A DNA stretch of 64,000 bases from Coffea arabica. Lineage: Eukaryota > Streptophyta > Magnoliopsida > Gentianales > Rubiaceae. The notes below the pieces were generated by a model. It saw only the letters and a program-made list of their open reading frames with translations, made no database searches and was not told the DNA's origin. Location of the stretch: NCBI RefSeq assembly GCF_036785885.1, contig NC_092323.1, positions 3,512,501 to 3,576,500 on the forward strand. The letters run 5' to 3'. Position 1 is the stretch's first letter; every line of letters starts with the position of its first letter. A program made the position numbers and the translations under genes. This document shows positions 38,772 through 50,281 of the stretch, piece by piece.

Positions 38772-39290
38772 TCAAGGAATGCTGGAAATCAAACACAGGA
38801 GACGAAAAGACAAATTCCGGTTAGCGAGAAAACGTAATAATAATTACAGTACTATATTAGTAGTACGCATCAAAAAAGAATGATGACGGTCCAAATCAAA
38901 ACCAAAAGCAGCAAAAAGAAAAAAAGAAAAAAAAAAAAAGAAACACTAAGCGCAGCACCTGTTGCAGTTAGTACTAGAAGAGATGGGGAAAGGCAAGGAG
39001 ACACCACAGCGTCCAGGAAGGCTTGTGGCAGCATCCGGCTTGAGATTTGGGAAGTGGCCGGCGGCAGACTTGACGCAGTTGCATGCAGTTCGCCTATCTT
39101 GTTGGGTAGGGATGCTCCCCAAGTTTTTCACTCCACTACAGCATGAACTTGATGGAGTGCCTCCTTGGGTGAGATACGGCACGCAAGGCTCAAGTTCGTG
39201 GGTAACTTGTTCACAGGTGATTGCTTCACCTGGCCTTGCCACCAAGACTAGCACCAGAACAAGACTTACCACTGCAACCACCTTCATCAT
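38772..39290 (-). CDS. LTP1: Type-1 non-specific lipid transfer protein, precursor about 113 aa
   Basis: A small secreted protein that binds lipids in a hydrophobic tunnel; roles in cuticle and defence are known for the family. Residues 1-23 form a signal peptide (MMKVVAVVSLVLVLVLVARP, then GEA). The mature part has the eight-cysteine pattern: C26, C36, C50-C51, C70-N-C72, C95 and C109. The unspliced frame reads on to end NCNRCCA, which would add two stray cysteines. LTP genes usually have an intron a few codons before the stop, and AACAG|GTGCTG is a good donor. Splicing 38959-39290 to 38772-38781 gives an NCNSIP ending and restores exactly eight cysteines. That join is inferred. A TATA box lies at 39401-39410. 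Confidence 0.9.
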
Positions 39291-39400
39291 GTTTTCGCCG
39301 GATCAACTAGTAGTATACGATTTGCGCGGAATATACTCGAGTGAGAGGGGTTACTAACAAACACTGCTCGCTTCTTGCTAGGAATTGAGAATGTTGCAGG

Positions 39401-39410
39401 CTATTTATAG
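39401..39410 (-). promoter_or_regulatory. TATA box of the LTP gene
   Basis: CTATAAATAG on the minus strand lies 111 bp upstream of the LTP start codon, a strong match to the plant TATA consensus. It predicts a leader of about 80 nt. Confidence 0.8.
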
Positions 39411-41042
39411 CAGTAAATTAACCTGCTGGGATGCATGCATGGTTTAGTAGTATTCCTGAAATAGGAATCCAATCTGCGACTTCACATGTGTCGGCGCGGC
39501 TGGAAGCGGTCATGACATGAGAAAAGTGGCCCGTCACTACACCTTGACCTTGCATGCAATTAAATGGGATATAAGACTGGTGACAGTTGTTGGGAACGAA
39601 AAGGAGGGATAGAAGAGAGTTTAAATCGCTTTTCCCTTGTGTTAAGAGTTTGGCTCGCATGTCATCTATCTACGAAGTCATCTGTCTACCCAGGAGGCCA
39701 GGCACCCACACCACTGTCTTCTTCGATAGGTAGACAAGGATGATGACCGTAAGGGCACGTGAAGCTATCGATCATATAGGTACTACATGGCAAGAACAAG
39801 GGCAGGGTAGTCGTCAGGGCACTGAGGAGTCAATGCTTGAACATGACCGATCGACAATGGAGTTCATCTTTTTGTGATCTACTGATGTTATGCTACCGCT
39901 GAGAGTTATGAAATAATTTTTTGTTTAGCTTCTTTCATTGCAAATTGATACAGCAACACAACAACTATCAGCTCAAGGGGACGAGCCATAAATGAAGGGT
40001 CATTTTTTCGAAACCACCCGTACTTTTAAATCTGCAGCAACAACCTAACTAGAAAAAATACAATTTATTTAGTTTTATCAGAAGATGACCCAAAATTTTG
40101 CCATCAACAGAGAGAGAGAGAGAGAGAGTTGGTAATGCAACGCAACATTCATTCTTATTAATCCTATTCCAAAGCAGAAGTAGTCCAGTAATTCTGGAAC
40201 TGTTTTTGTATTGAGAATGATAAAAGTTGAGCAGTCGTTGTTCGTCTATTAACACTGTTGTTTTGTATACATTAAATTCTCAAATCCATATCTTAAAATT
40301 GCTTCTCTGTACCCTGCAAATTACATGTATGAGTCCGAATGTACAGACTTTTGCCAAATCAAGGACGTGTTTGATAAAACTGAAGTTTAAAATCTAAAAT
40401 CTGAATTCAAATTATTGAATTGTTAAGTATTAAATTTAATACATTTTAGTGTATATCACCTTCAGTGATAAGTGATCACTTAATTTTAGGAATAAGTTTT
40501 GTTTAGAAAATTTAGTGCTACTTAGTTAATTCAAATGCTTAACTTTTAGTTATCAAACGATTGTAAATATGTTAAAATCTGAATTCATTAAATTTAAGTG
40601 GTAAATTTAATTACGAAAAAGATCCAAGTAGCTGTACACAATACATTCGGTACATCGAAGACATCTGGTATTGATAGAACCATGGGCTATAATTGGGCTA
40701 TGCCAGCCAATGTCTACTGAAAGTTTATAGTCGGCTTGTCTCAGCCCATTTCTGCAGTTGCCCTTCCAATTTGGGCTGTGGAGGTTGTGATATCGTAGAG
40801 TTTCATGTCGACCGGTGAGCCCAAACCAAGCATTCCACATCTTTTCGGGTCGGGTCCAAAATAAAATAATAATTGAAAAATAAAAAGGAAAGTAAAGCAA
40901 GGGAGGAGTGGTAGAAAGAAAACTCTTGAACTGCCAGGCTATCTTGAACTGCTGCCGGTGCTCTGTTCCACTGGGCTCTGCGACTCAAAAAGCCTTACTC
41001 CCGATTGGTGGGGTGGGGGCGTGAATTGAACCAATTTAGAAA
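39411..41042. other. Divergent intergenic region between LTP and DEG8
   Basis: It contains the LTP upstream region, an AG microsatellite near 40109-40130, the family B repeat (40367-40620) and the DEG8 leader. No gene was seen. Confidence 0.5.
40367..40620. mobile_element. Family B element (MITE type)
   Basis: It starts GTGTTTGATAAAACTGAA. Its right half carries GTTATCAAACGATTGTAAAT and ATTAAATTTAAGTGG, matching positions 108-163 of the window. An internal palindrome-like stretch, TCAGTGATAAGTGATCACTT, is present. Non-coding; exact ends are uncertain. Confidence 0.5.
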
Positions 41043-44000
41043 ATGCAGATGGTAACATTAACAGCAGCCAATCAACCCGCAGCACCTCCAAAAACTTCAT
41101 TTTTGGGCCGCCGAGAGCTCTGCTTCGACGGCATTTCGTCCATTTGCTGCTCTGACCAACCCTCCTCAGATGACGCCGCTATGGCTTCTGCCTCTTCTGA
41201 CCCTCAAACTCCAAATTCTCCGTAAGCATCATTTCGGGAAGACACTTCAGCTTATATTTTTTTTGTGCCCCCGGGGGGGGGGGGGGGGGAATAGGTGTTG
41301 TTAGTGGGCATTATTTGACTCGTGTGTGATTTCTTGCTTCTCTGTTTTTGTGTTTTTTGCAGGGCTGTTAAAACTGAACAAGGCCAGTGCAAAGATTTGA
41401 GTGGGCGCCTTGTGGGGAAAATCTTCCCCGTCACAACACGCCGGACTTTGTTTGCTAGTCTATCCATGTATTTGGGTTATCATCCTTCAAGGTACTTCTC
41501 AGGTTCGCACATTTCAGCTTTCTTAATTGGTTTACTACAAATATCAAGTTTTCACCATCTTTTTTTTCTAAATCAATATGAATATATCCAAGTTCATGTC
41601 AATGATCAGCATTTCTCATTTGTCATCTTGATGCCTTGATATGCAACATAATATGGGCTGGGCTCTTTCAAGTTACAATAAATAGCATTCCTACAGTACC
41701 ATGAGATAGAGATTTATTGGTTGAGCTGTGGAGAGATGTACAATCTTGGAGGACACCATTTGCATTGTCATCAAAAACAAAATGAAGTCTTTCTGGGCAT
41801 TTATTTGTAAAACTTTACGTTGACTTCTGATCCTGTTTGGATGTTGGTTTGTAATGAAGCATATGCATTGGGGGATCCATCAGTGACAGTTGAACAAGTG
41901 ACACCACCTGTTTTTCCTTCTGGGCCACTTTTTCCTTCCGAGGTCTATTTCAGTTTGTGTTAAATTTTCTCTGTGCCAATTCCTTGGGGAATTCTTGAAA
42001 TTTATTCTTTGTAGATTGGATATTCTCATGACAGGTGGTGAAATTGATATTTGTACTTGGCAGGAAAGAATTGTGCAACTCTTTGAGAAGAATACTTATT
42101 CAGTGGTCAACATCTTTGACGTAACTCTTCGTCCTCAACTTAATTTGTCTGGTGTGGTTGAGGTATTCCTCTTGATTCTCTTAGAATTCTTTCTTTCTTC
42201 TTCTTCTTTTTGTTTTTTTTTTAATTCTCTCTAAGTGACGCAGCATCCATAAACCGTGCAATTTCCTTCATTCTTCAATTTATATTCTTTTGTTAACTTA
42301 CTAATAGCTGAACCCTATAGCACTGCTTTTTAATGCCAGGTCCCTGAGGGAAATGGTTCTGGCATTGTTTGGGATGGACTGGGGCACATTGTCACTAACT
42401 ATCATGGTAAGTGCTTGTGATGGTCTCTGTCTCTGTTTGTTTGAGAGGTGGTTGGCTGTGCATGCCATGTGTGTCTCCATGTTTTTGTATGGTGAGCCAA
42501 TTGATCCTTTGCCATGTTGCCCGTTTGGAAAAGATCTTTTTCCTAAATCACCTTTTTCCTAGGTATGATTGTGCATGCACTTATTTGCTGGAAGGCATTG
42601 CATATAATCTGTCTTTTTGTAGGTGTCTCTTGTAATTAAAGTTGCTTTACCAGGTTACTCTTCATAGTTGCAGTTTATCCCTGCAAAACAACTAAGTTTA
42701 CGAGAGATGCCATGAAAGTGATAATAACTCCTGCATTGTGGATCAGTGCGTAGGGTATCATTCATCTGTGTTCATCATACATAATTAATACGGGAAAAGT
42801 GTTGCTGTTGAACAATTTCTTTTGGATTCTTAGTGGAGGATGGAAATCCAAGTAACTTGCCCTTTCTTGGCAGTGATTGGCAATTCTCTTTCAAGAAACC
42901 CAAGCCGAGGACAAGTTGTTGCACGAGTCAATATTCTTGCTTCAGAAGGGTAAGCAAAACAGTTTAGATATTACTGTCAAGTGGATTGCATTTTTACTTA
43001 ACTTCATCCTGTTTCTCTAATGTTTCCTTTTCTTTTCAAAAGAGTGCAAAAGAACTTTGAGGGCAGGCTGATTGGTGCAGACCGAGCAAAGGATCTTGCT
43101 GTATTAAAGGTAAAATCCTTCTAAAAAATGTGACATATAGAATACGATGGCACAGGTAATGCTCAATGTACAAAGATATTTTTAGATAGACCTGCTGCCT
43201 ATTAGAAGTAATTAACTCCCACTTCACAGTACTTTAACAACCAGGAGAGCTGTCTTGTCCATTTCTGTGAGTGCCAGTGACTGATTTGTCTCTTTATCAG
43301 TCTACCGCAGAAAAATATCTGATATTCTCCAGTTTTAATGTCTGATTGAGTTCCAGTAGTTAATCTTAATCTTCAGAAAATTAGAAAATTGTGTCTGGTA
43401 ATTTGTGATGTCTGTAGCCTCTAAATTATCAACTAGATTAGTTAAAAACCTACATATCTTGATTTGCTTATGTTTTCCGCAAATCTCAAGTTCTGTTTAA
43501 CTCTTTACACTTTCATATAATTAGGTGGAAGCATCTGCAGATCTGTTGAGGCCAATCAAGGTGGGGCCTTCATCTTCTTTAAAAGTTGGCCAACAGTGTT
43601 TAGCCATTGGAAATCCATTTGGTTTTGATCATACACTTACAGTTGGGGTCATCAGTGGTCTAAATCGAGATATATTTAGTCAAACTGGAGTTACTATTGG
43701 TGATGGAATCCAGACTGACGCTGCCATCAATCCTGGAAACAGGTCCTAGTTATCAGTTCATTCAATATGCTAATACTAAATAAGTGAACTGGCATTGAGT
43801 CTAGAGTTGTTGTTTTTCATTGTTGCAGTGGAGGTCCTCTGTTGGATTCAAAAGGAAGTTTAATTGGGATTAACACGGCAATATTTACTCAGACAGGCAT
43901 ATTTCTCCTTAGCAGTTTGAATTCTGCATTTAGTTATTTGTTTATTTATTTGGTTGATCGAGGGGAACAATACTTTTTATTGTTGCCTCCTTGAATGACT

Positions 44001-45780
44001 TGGAAAATGCTGAAAACAATATTGTGTCTTCAGTGCAATTTGAAATGACTTGTCAAACGTATCAACGTTCAACTTGTTTATGGACAGGGACATCTGCTGG
44101 TGTTGGGTTTGCAATCCCAGCATCTACTGTGTCGAAGATAGTGCCTCAGCTTATTCAACGTGGCAAAGTATACATTATTGTTCTTCCACTTTATGCTTTA
44201 TACTGCAATCTACTTCATGAGAATCTAGTTTCCTTTCGTTTGTTTCATGACTCTTCTAATTGTTTGCTGGAACTCTTAAGCTCCACTGACGAGCCTTTGG
44301 GTCCACTGTCTTCAGAAAGAAAAAGAAGTGGAGAGAAAGTGAAAAGAGGTTTTAAATTTGTTTTCCTCAAGTTGCATCTGGAATGAAAGAGAAAAGAGAC
44401 TGTTAAAAATTTAATCTGAAGATACTCAGTATGACAATTGGGAGGGACAAGATTTTTTTCTTCAGGACCTAACAAATTGAATTGAAAATGTGAAAATAGA
44501 AAGTTGATTCTCTTGGTCTTCGTATTTTGAATAACTCTCTCTCTCTCCTCCCCCAAGAATCATTATCAACTTCAGATTGATATCTTTATTTTAAGTGTGC
44601 ATTGAGAAAAAACAATTAATAGCTGTGCAAAGAATATATAAATTCTAGTTCAACGTTTCTCTGTGGAACATGCCAGGTTGTTCGAGCTGGTTTAAATATT
44701 GAATTTGCTCCAGACCCAGTTGCAAATCAACTCAATGTTCGAAATGGAGCTCTGATTTTGCAGGTGTGTCCGCGTGTGTGTGTGTATTGCTGACAGCATT
44801 ATGACAATGTTTTTTTTTTTTTCATTTATTGTTTGTAAAATCACTTGTATTTAGATTCATTCACCTTTTTATGCTTTAGGTACCTCAAAATAGTCTTGCC
44901 GCCAAGGCAGGTCTTGTATCCACATCGAGAGGCTTTGCTGGCAACATCATTCTTGGTGATATAATTGTGGCGGTGGACAAAAAACCTGTGAGTATCTGTT
45001 TGATTTTCTATGGCCTATTATGATTGTTGTCAGCAAACATCATTCTCTGTGATATAATTGTGGTGGTGGACAGAAAACCTTTGAGCTCTTTCTTCAATGT
45101 TGCTCCCTACTACTAGAAATGTTGTTAGTGCAGTTAAGATAAGTGAGGCTAGAATTGAGCATTGAAAAAGCTCAATTCTATTAGAAAAATGTTGCTCGCT
45201 ACTACTATTTAGAGCAAGTTCAATTTTCTGGAGTTGTGTTTTTGTGAAATAGAAGCACAAATTCAAGGAAAGGAAGATGCTTGCATTCAAGCATGAAATC
45301 AGTGCTGTAGCAAAATATATGTAAGGTGATCCTTAACAATAACAGTTATCTGAGATTGCATCAAGTTTAAAATGCCAATTAAAGCTGAGATCCCCTTAAA
45401 ATTCCGGTCTTTCCTTTGCACCCTTGTGATTAAACAAAAGGTTCTGGAAGTACCTAAATTTAGCTCACTTGCTATTCTGAGTGCTACTTGTGTCAGTCTT
45501 TTTGTTGGGTTGAAATGATTGGTGAAGAGATGTGCAATTATGTTACCGACAACACACACAGAAGTCAAAAGGACATGCTGAAAAACTTGTAAATTTCTTT
45601 TCAATTTATCCTTATGAATTTTCTCACACGTATTCATCCATTTTCTTATTGCAGGTTAGGAGTAAGTCAGAGTTAAATAAAGTGCTTGATGATTATAATG
45701 TCGGAGATGAAGTTCTCCTGCAAATACGAAGAGGCAGTGAGACTGTGGAGTTGCCTCTAGTTCTAGAGGAGACGGCTTGA
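41043..45780 (+). CDS. DEGP8: DEG8-like thylakoid-lumen serine protease, 465 aa
   Basis: A DegP/HtrA-type serine endopeptidase. In Arabidopsis, DEG8 works with DEG5 in the thylakoid lumen and helps degrade photodamaged D1 of photosystem II. Thirteen coding exons: 41043-41221, 41363-41502, 41860-41942, 42064-42162, 42340-42406, 42874-42949, 43043-43109, 43525-43742, 43829-43896, 44088-44167, 44677-44763, 44880-44987 and 45655-45780, giving 465 residues (Arabidopsis 448). The N-terminus looks like a bipartite transit signal: a chloroplast part, then twin Arg (TTRRTLFASL) and an AYA cleavage site. The catalytic triad is His189 (TNYHV), Asp232 (AKDLAVL) and Ser310 (GNSGGP). One C-terminal PDZ domain (about 360-465, VRAGLNIEFAPDPVANQLNV onward) separates DEG8 from PDZ-less DEG5. 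Intron 9 requires a GC donor (ACAG|GCATAT). Intron 12 holds a decayed copy of part of exon 12. Confidence 0.95.
41268..41289. repeat. C5G17 homopolymer in DEG8 intron 1
   Basis: Five C bases are followed by 17 G bases in the 141-bp first intron of DEG8. Such a run may form a G-quadruplex and is prone to length error in sequencing; it is non-coding. Confidence 0.85.
45032..45084 (+). repeat. Decayed partial copy of DEG8 exon 12
   Basis: About 53 bp matches 44941-44992, the end of exon 12 plus its donor. Shared blocks include GTGATATAATTGTGG and AAAACCT. The copy has changed the splice donor (CCTGTGAG to CCTTTGAG), so it is unlikely to be used as an exon end. It lies 45 bp inside intron 12. 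Farther on, TAGAATTGAGC and GCTCAATTCTA (about 45150-45181) form a hairpin. Confidence 0.8.
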
Positions 45781-48700
45781 TGCAAAGCTGTGACTTCCAA
45801 GTTTTCCAGTACGTAGAGATCGATATAACTTATATTTGCTCCTGTTGATTCAACCATTGATGATAAAGGATCCATAGCGGATTGAACAAAAGAAACATGT
45901 ATTTTCGTTTTTGCAAGGGGAATGGAATCCATACATGGTTGTTTAACGTAGCGACACTTGCAAGTGTAAATGAGTAATTATATATATATTTCTCCGGTTA
46001 TCGACTTCTAGCTGGTTCATCTTTCACTTTCTTTTCTGTCCACTTCGTAGCAAAGAGTTGCGATATATTTGGCAGTCGTCGGTCAGGAAAATTTTATGGT
46101 TGGCAAGTGCTAATGTATTTTGAAAACTTCCGTTAAGACTGGCTGTAAAACTAAGCCAAGCCCATTAATCATTTATTCGAAATTCAGTTCCAAACAAAAG
46201 TCTCTCTAGAAGTTGCAAAATTTTTGGGCAGTTTTCCTTCGGGAAAACTGATCAACTAACTTTACTTTTGTATCACATACAGAAGTTCGCCAATCGAACA
46301 AGTACTTTCATATGTTTCGTCAAAATCTCATCAGTACCAGTACTGAGTAGTTTATCATCGGGCTGCTAAGTGCTAGGGCTTTAGATTTACTTTCTAGGCA
46401 ACTTTCAATAATTTCTTTGTGACAACAGACGAAAGATGATATGCGGTTGAAATTGATCTCAAGTATTGCGAGAAACTGCCCAGTTCTATCGCGCATATAT
46501 ATATATATATGTATATATTTGTGGATTGCCTGGCGTAGCAACCTGAGATTGCTCGGCATTGGTCGCTCAAGTCCTAACTGAGAATGTTCACAACTACAAT
46601 GATATTAAACAAAACGTTCTCCCTGTTTCTGCATACTTCATCCATGAAAAAGACAGGGTTTCTTGGACTGTCAGGCCATCGTAATAATTACAGGTTTCAT
46701 TTTAATTAAACAACAAAAGTTCCCAGTGTCTAGGGATCCACAGGATGGGAACTGCAAAAAATTCGTGTACCATAAGTCCACAATAAGATGGAATGTTCCG
46801 CGAGGGATGTAAGGTCACTTTGCAGCTTCCCATGTAGACGAATGTGAATAGGAATTATGGTACCGGGATGCTGCCGAGGTTAACGTCAATAGGTGCTTCC
46901 TACTTCTTTGTACAATTGTTTTATAATGAATTTTTTTTTTAATCTAAATTGGCTTAAATCTTTTTTGGCGTTAGTCTCTGGTGGTGACTTTAATGGGGCA
47001 AGAGATGACAAAATACCATAACAATGTTAAAATATACCACCATCTTCTGTGTGTCACTTTAACGCCTGAACAGTTCATAATAATCTTGACAAAAGAGTTT
47101 TCATCATCTATTAAAAAAACAAACAAAAAGAAAAACAATAGGGAAGATAGAAGGGTGAGCTTTTCAATTCATATCACATTCGGTCCTAAGTACCTCACTT
47201 CAATTGGCGAGATGGTACTGCTGTGCTGTGTGGAAGCTTAGCTCATTATCAAATCAAGCAAATCCTTCGATCCATCGCAATTAGACTAAAAATCTGCGTG
47301 CTTGTAGAAGCAAGTTTGAAGTCGAGATCTTCTTAATTTTCTCGAGATTATACTATGTTTCATTAAGGTCTCGACATGCATGTTTTGCTAATTACTACTG
47401 CTAGTTATCAGACAGTATCTCGTTATCTTAGTTAATAGCATCCTTGTGAGAATTATTAGTTGCTAAGTACTATTTCTTGTAGTGGTTTTGTCTCCGAGAT
47501 TCCATCATTCGGGTAATGGTATCTGTGTTGACGTTAATGGGTTCCCAGCTACTTTCAACCGCATGCAAGCGAATCAATATATGTATATGTGTGTGTGTGT
47601 TGCAGACCACCTGCATGGACATTTGTTTGCATGACAGTATGGGGTCTCGATAAAATGAGACCACCCATACACAATAACAAAAAATATGTTAGACTGCTCA
47701 AGCACCATAAGATTGATCATTAAGTGGGGATTTTCTTTAATGCTTAATTAGCCTACCATCATTTTGTTGTCAAGCTAGGGTTGATCAGCTCCTTATTGTC
47801 GTTTTGGAATGCCTTAATCACTGAGCAAAGGATCTGAAGTTTCACGTTCAAACAGACACGGACATTAACTATATCTTTAGGGGCGTAGTTGACAACAAAA
47901 CTGCTATCTTCATCAGGACTTGCATTTTTTTTTTATCTCTGTCTTTTCTGATATAGTAATACCAACAAATCATTTAATTATCACATGTTGCATTCATGCG
48001 TTTTACTCTTTATCTTTTAGATGGGAACTAAAATTTTGAATCAGCTTCTGCTATGATGGGAATGTGCGAAATCTCTAATTAAAGAAGCCATTAAAGTCAC
48101 AGTCTTTCCCAGAAGATAAGGTTTTTGAATGGTAAATTAACACGTAAGTTTGATATTATGGTTGCTTTTAAGAGATTATGATGAAGGTTCATAAACAGAA
48201 TACTTCCGAAGAGCTTTTTATAAAAGGAGAAACCAAAGTGGTTTGCTAGTGTAACAACATGTTTCTCTGATTCAACGCGTATGGAAGACACTGAGCAGCA
48301 GGTCTCTAGTTAAATTGGGATGCCCATTGCTTACAAATTGTTCATCTCTTATTATATATTCTTAGCACGAGTTATTGAGCCAGGAGAAGCTTTTACAGTT
48401 TTTTTTTTTTTCAACTATCCCAAATTCGTAGTGGGGTATAAAATCATTGAAGAGAGGAATATCTAAGCGAGAGATTTCGTTTTGAATCCTAGAAGAAAAC
48501 TATTACTAGATAAACGCAGCTTTCGAAGAGCTAGTGATTATGCAATATGTATAAATCTTGAAGACGTGGTGATTTTTTTCACCACAATCAGTTCAGACAA
48601 GAACCAAGAATCTTCATTAAATACATACAAGAATGCTACCTTAAGCAAGGATTAATCTGTAATCCCAGAATATTATACAAGAAAGCTACCTTAAGAAATT

Positions 48701-50281
48701 GAAAGAATTCTAGGATACCCTGGAGACCTCTTACAGCCAAGCCTGCGGGTAACTATTTTAATCACAGCCAACATCGTTGATGTGGTTATATGGTTCATTT
48801 TTCCTTTCACCAGGTCATATTAGTTAAAGCTTTCTGCTTTGTCTACCATCAAAGAGTCTCTCTCACTAATACATACATGATGGAAAAGACCTAAAACGCA
48901 AAAAAAAAAAAAAAAAAAACATAAATTTACATTAGGGAAAATAATATGGTAACCAATTCCATACTAGGTAGTGTTCGAGAAATTTCAAGACTCTATGTTT
49001 TTGTGGTTGCAAGGATTAAAGTGTACTCAAATTCCGGACTCGTAGAGGTAGAACTGATTTCCTTTGTTGGCTTCCGGTTGAGGTCCTGCTGGTTGATACT
49101 CGCAGGTGCATTACGCAATGGCCATAATTAGCAGAACCTCTTACAGTTCCTAGACTTTTAACAATCCAACAAGCAAGTCGCCTTCATAAAATTTAATCAA
49201 TTATATCGTGTATATTGTTCTTATCCGAGTCACCATTTGAGAACGATAAGAGATGCTCTCCAATCCAAGAACATTGGTGCATGGGACAATAATCAAAGAC
49301 AAAACATAAAAGAAAATACTGCTCACTAAAACTATCTAATGCAGGCTGCAATCATATTTCCCCTTTGCGCACCTAAGCGTCCCTGACGAGTTACCAACAG
49401 GCTTGCAAACCCACTTAAATTACCAGCGGGTTTCACAATACTCGGCCATTTGATAGTCAAATGTTTAATAATTTCTCGACGAATCTGATCACATATCCAC
49501 ACTGAAGGTGACGTTTTCATATGGGGCAGAAGGGAATGAAGAAACAGAAAGTTCTGAGAAGAACGGAACAAAAACCGACTGATTTTGATCCGACAATCCT
49601 GACATGATAATTTAACTGTGAGGGTTTCGCAGGAATTTCCACAGAGGATCTGCGTAGATGATTAATAGTGATACTCAGCTATTAAAGATGTGATTAATTT
49701 TATCAGTATACGGCTATCCAAAAAACTATTCAAGCAAACAGGATATTAAAGTCCTTAAAACAAATGATGTAAGAATGTTGCTTTGTCCTTTTGTCTTGAT
49801 GGGGGGGGCAAAAATAAAATAAAATAAAATTTATATGCAGAAGAAGCATCCAATGGAAGAGCACGTCAAGTGTGAAAGCAGATTTCCACACACATTTCAT
49901 CATCTTGTAGTCTTTTTGGGATCGTTAATTTGGATTTAAACGGACCCCCCCTGCGTTCAAAAAGGGGGGAGAGCTTCTTTGAAAGTCCATCAACTTGACT
50001 TTGGGTTTTTCTCCTCTACAACTACCCAAAAAAAGGCGGCCGAAGCTTCGGAGGCAGAACCACTTCTCAGGAAGCACACAATGGCTTCGAACCAACTGTC
50101 CCATGCAAATGACTTGTATGATGCACATACTTAACTGAGACTTCTACGGCCTCAATATTGGTTCAACTATCTTGAACACGGACCATATTAAAACTCAATC
50201 CCCAGTTTGTCCAACGTTTTTTCAGTCCTCTTTTAAGTTTTCCGTTTAGGTGACGAGATCAAGGAAAGGAGAAACAGAAGC
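45781..50281. other. Gene-poor 4.5-kb intergenic region
   Basis: No gene, RNA or complete transposon was identified. Contents: the DEG8 3' UTR, an AT microsatellite near 46495-46515, a short GT run near 47588-47600, an A run near 48900-48920, a G8 run near 49801, and the NAC upstream region. All open frames are short and unlike any family I know. Confidence 0.55.

Noticed and set aside
43991-44386. 131-codon frame through DEG8 introns 9 and 10
   Set aside because: It contains the genuine exon 10 flanked by intron sequence; not an independent gene.
46981-47241. 86-codon plus-strand frame in the gene-poor region
   Set aside because: Lys/Asn-rich, no motif, no promoter evidence.
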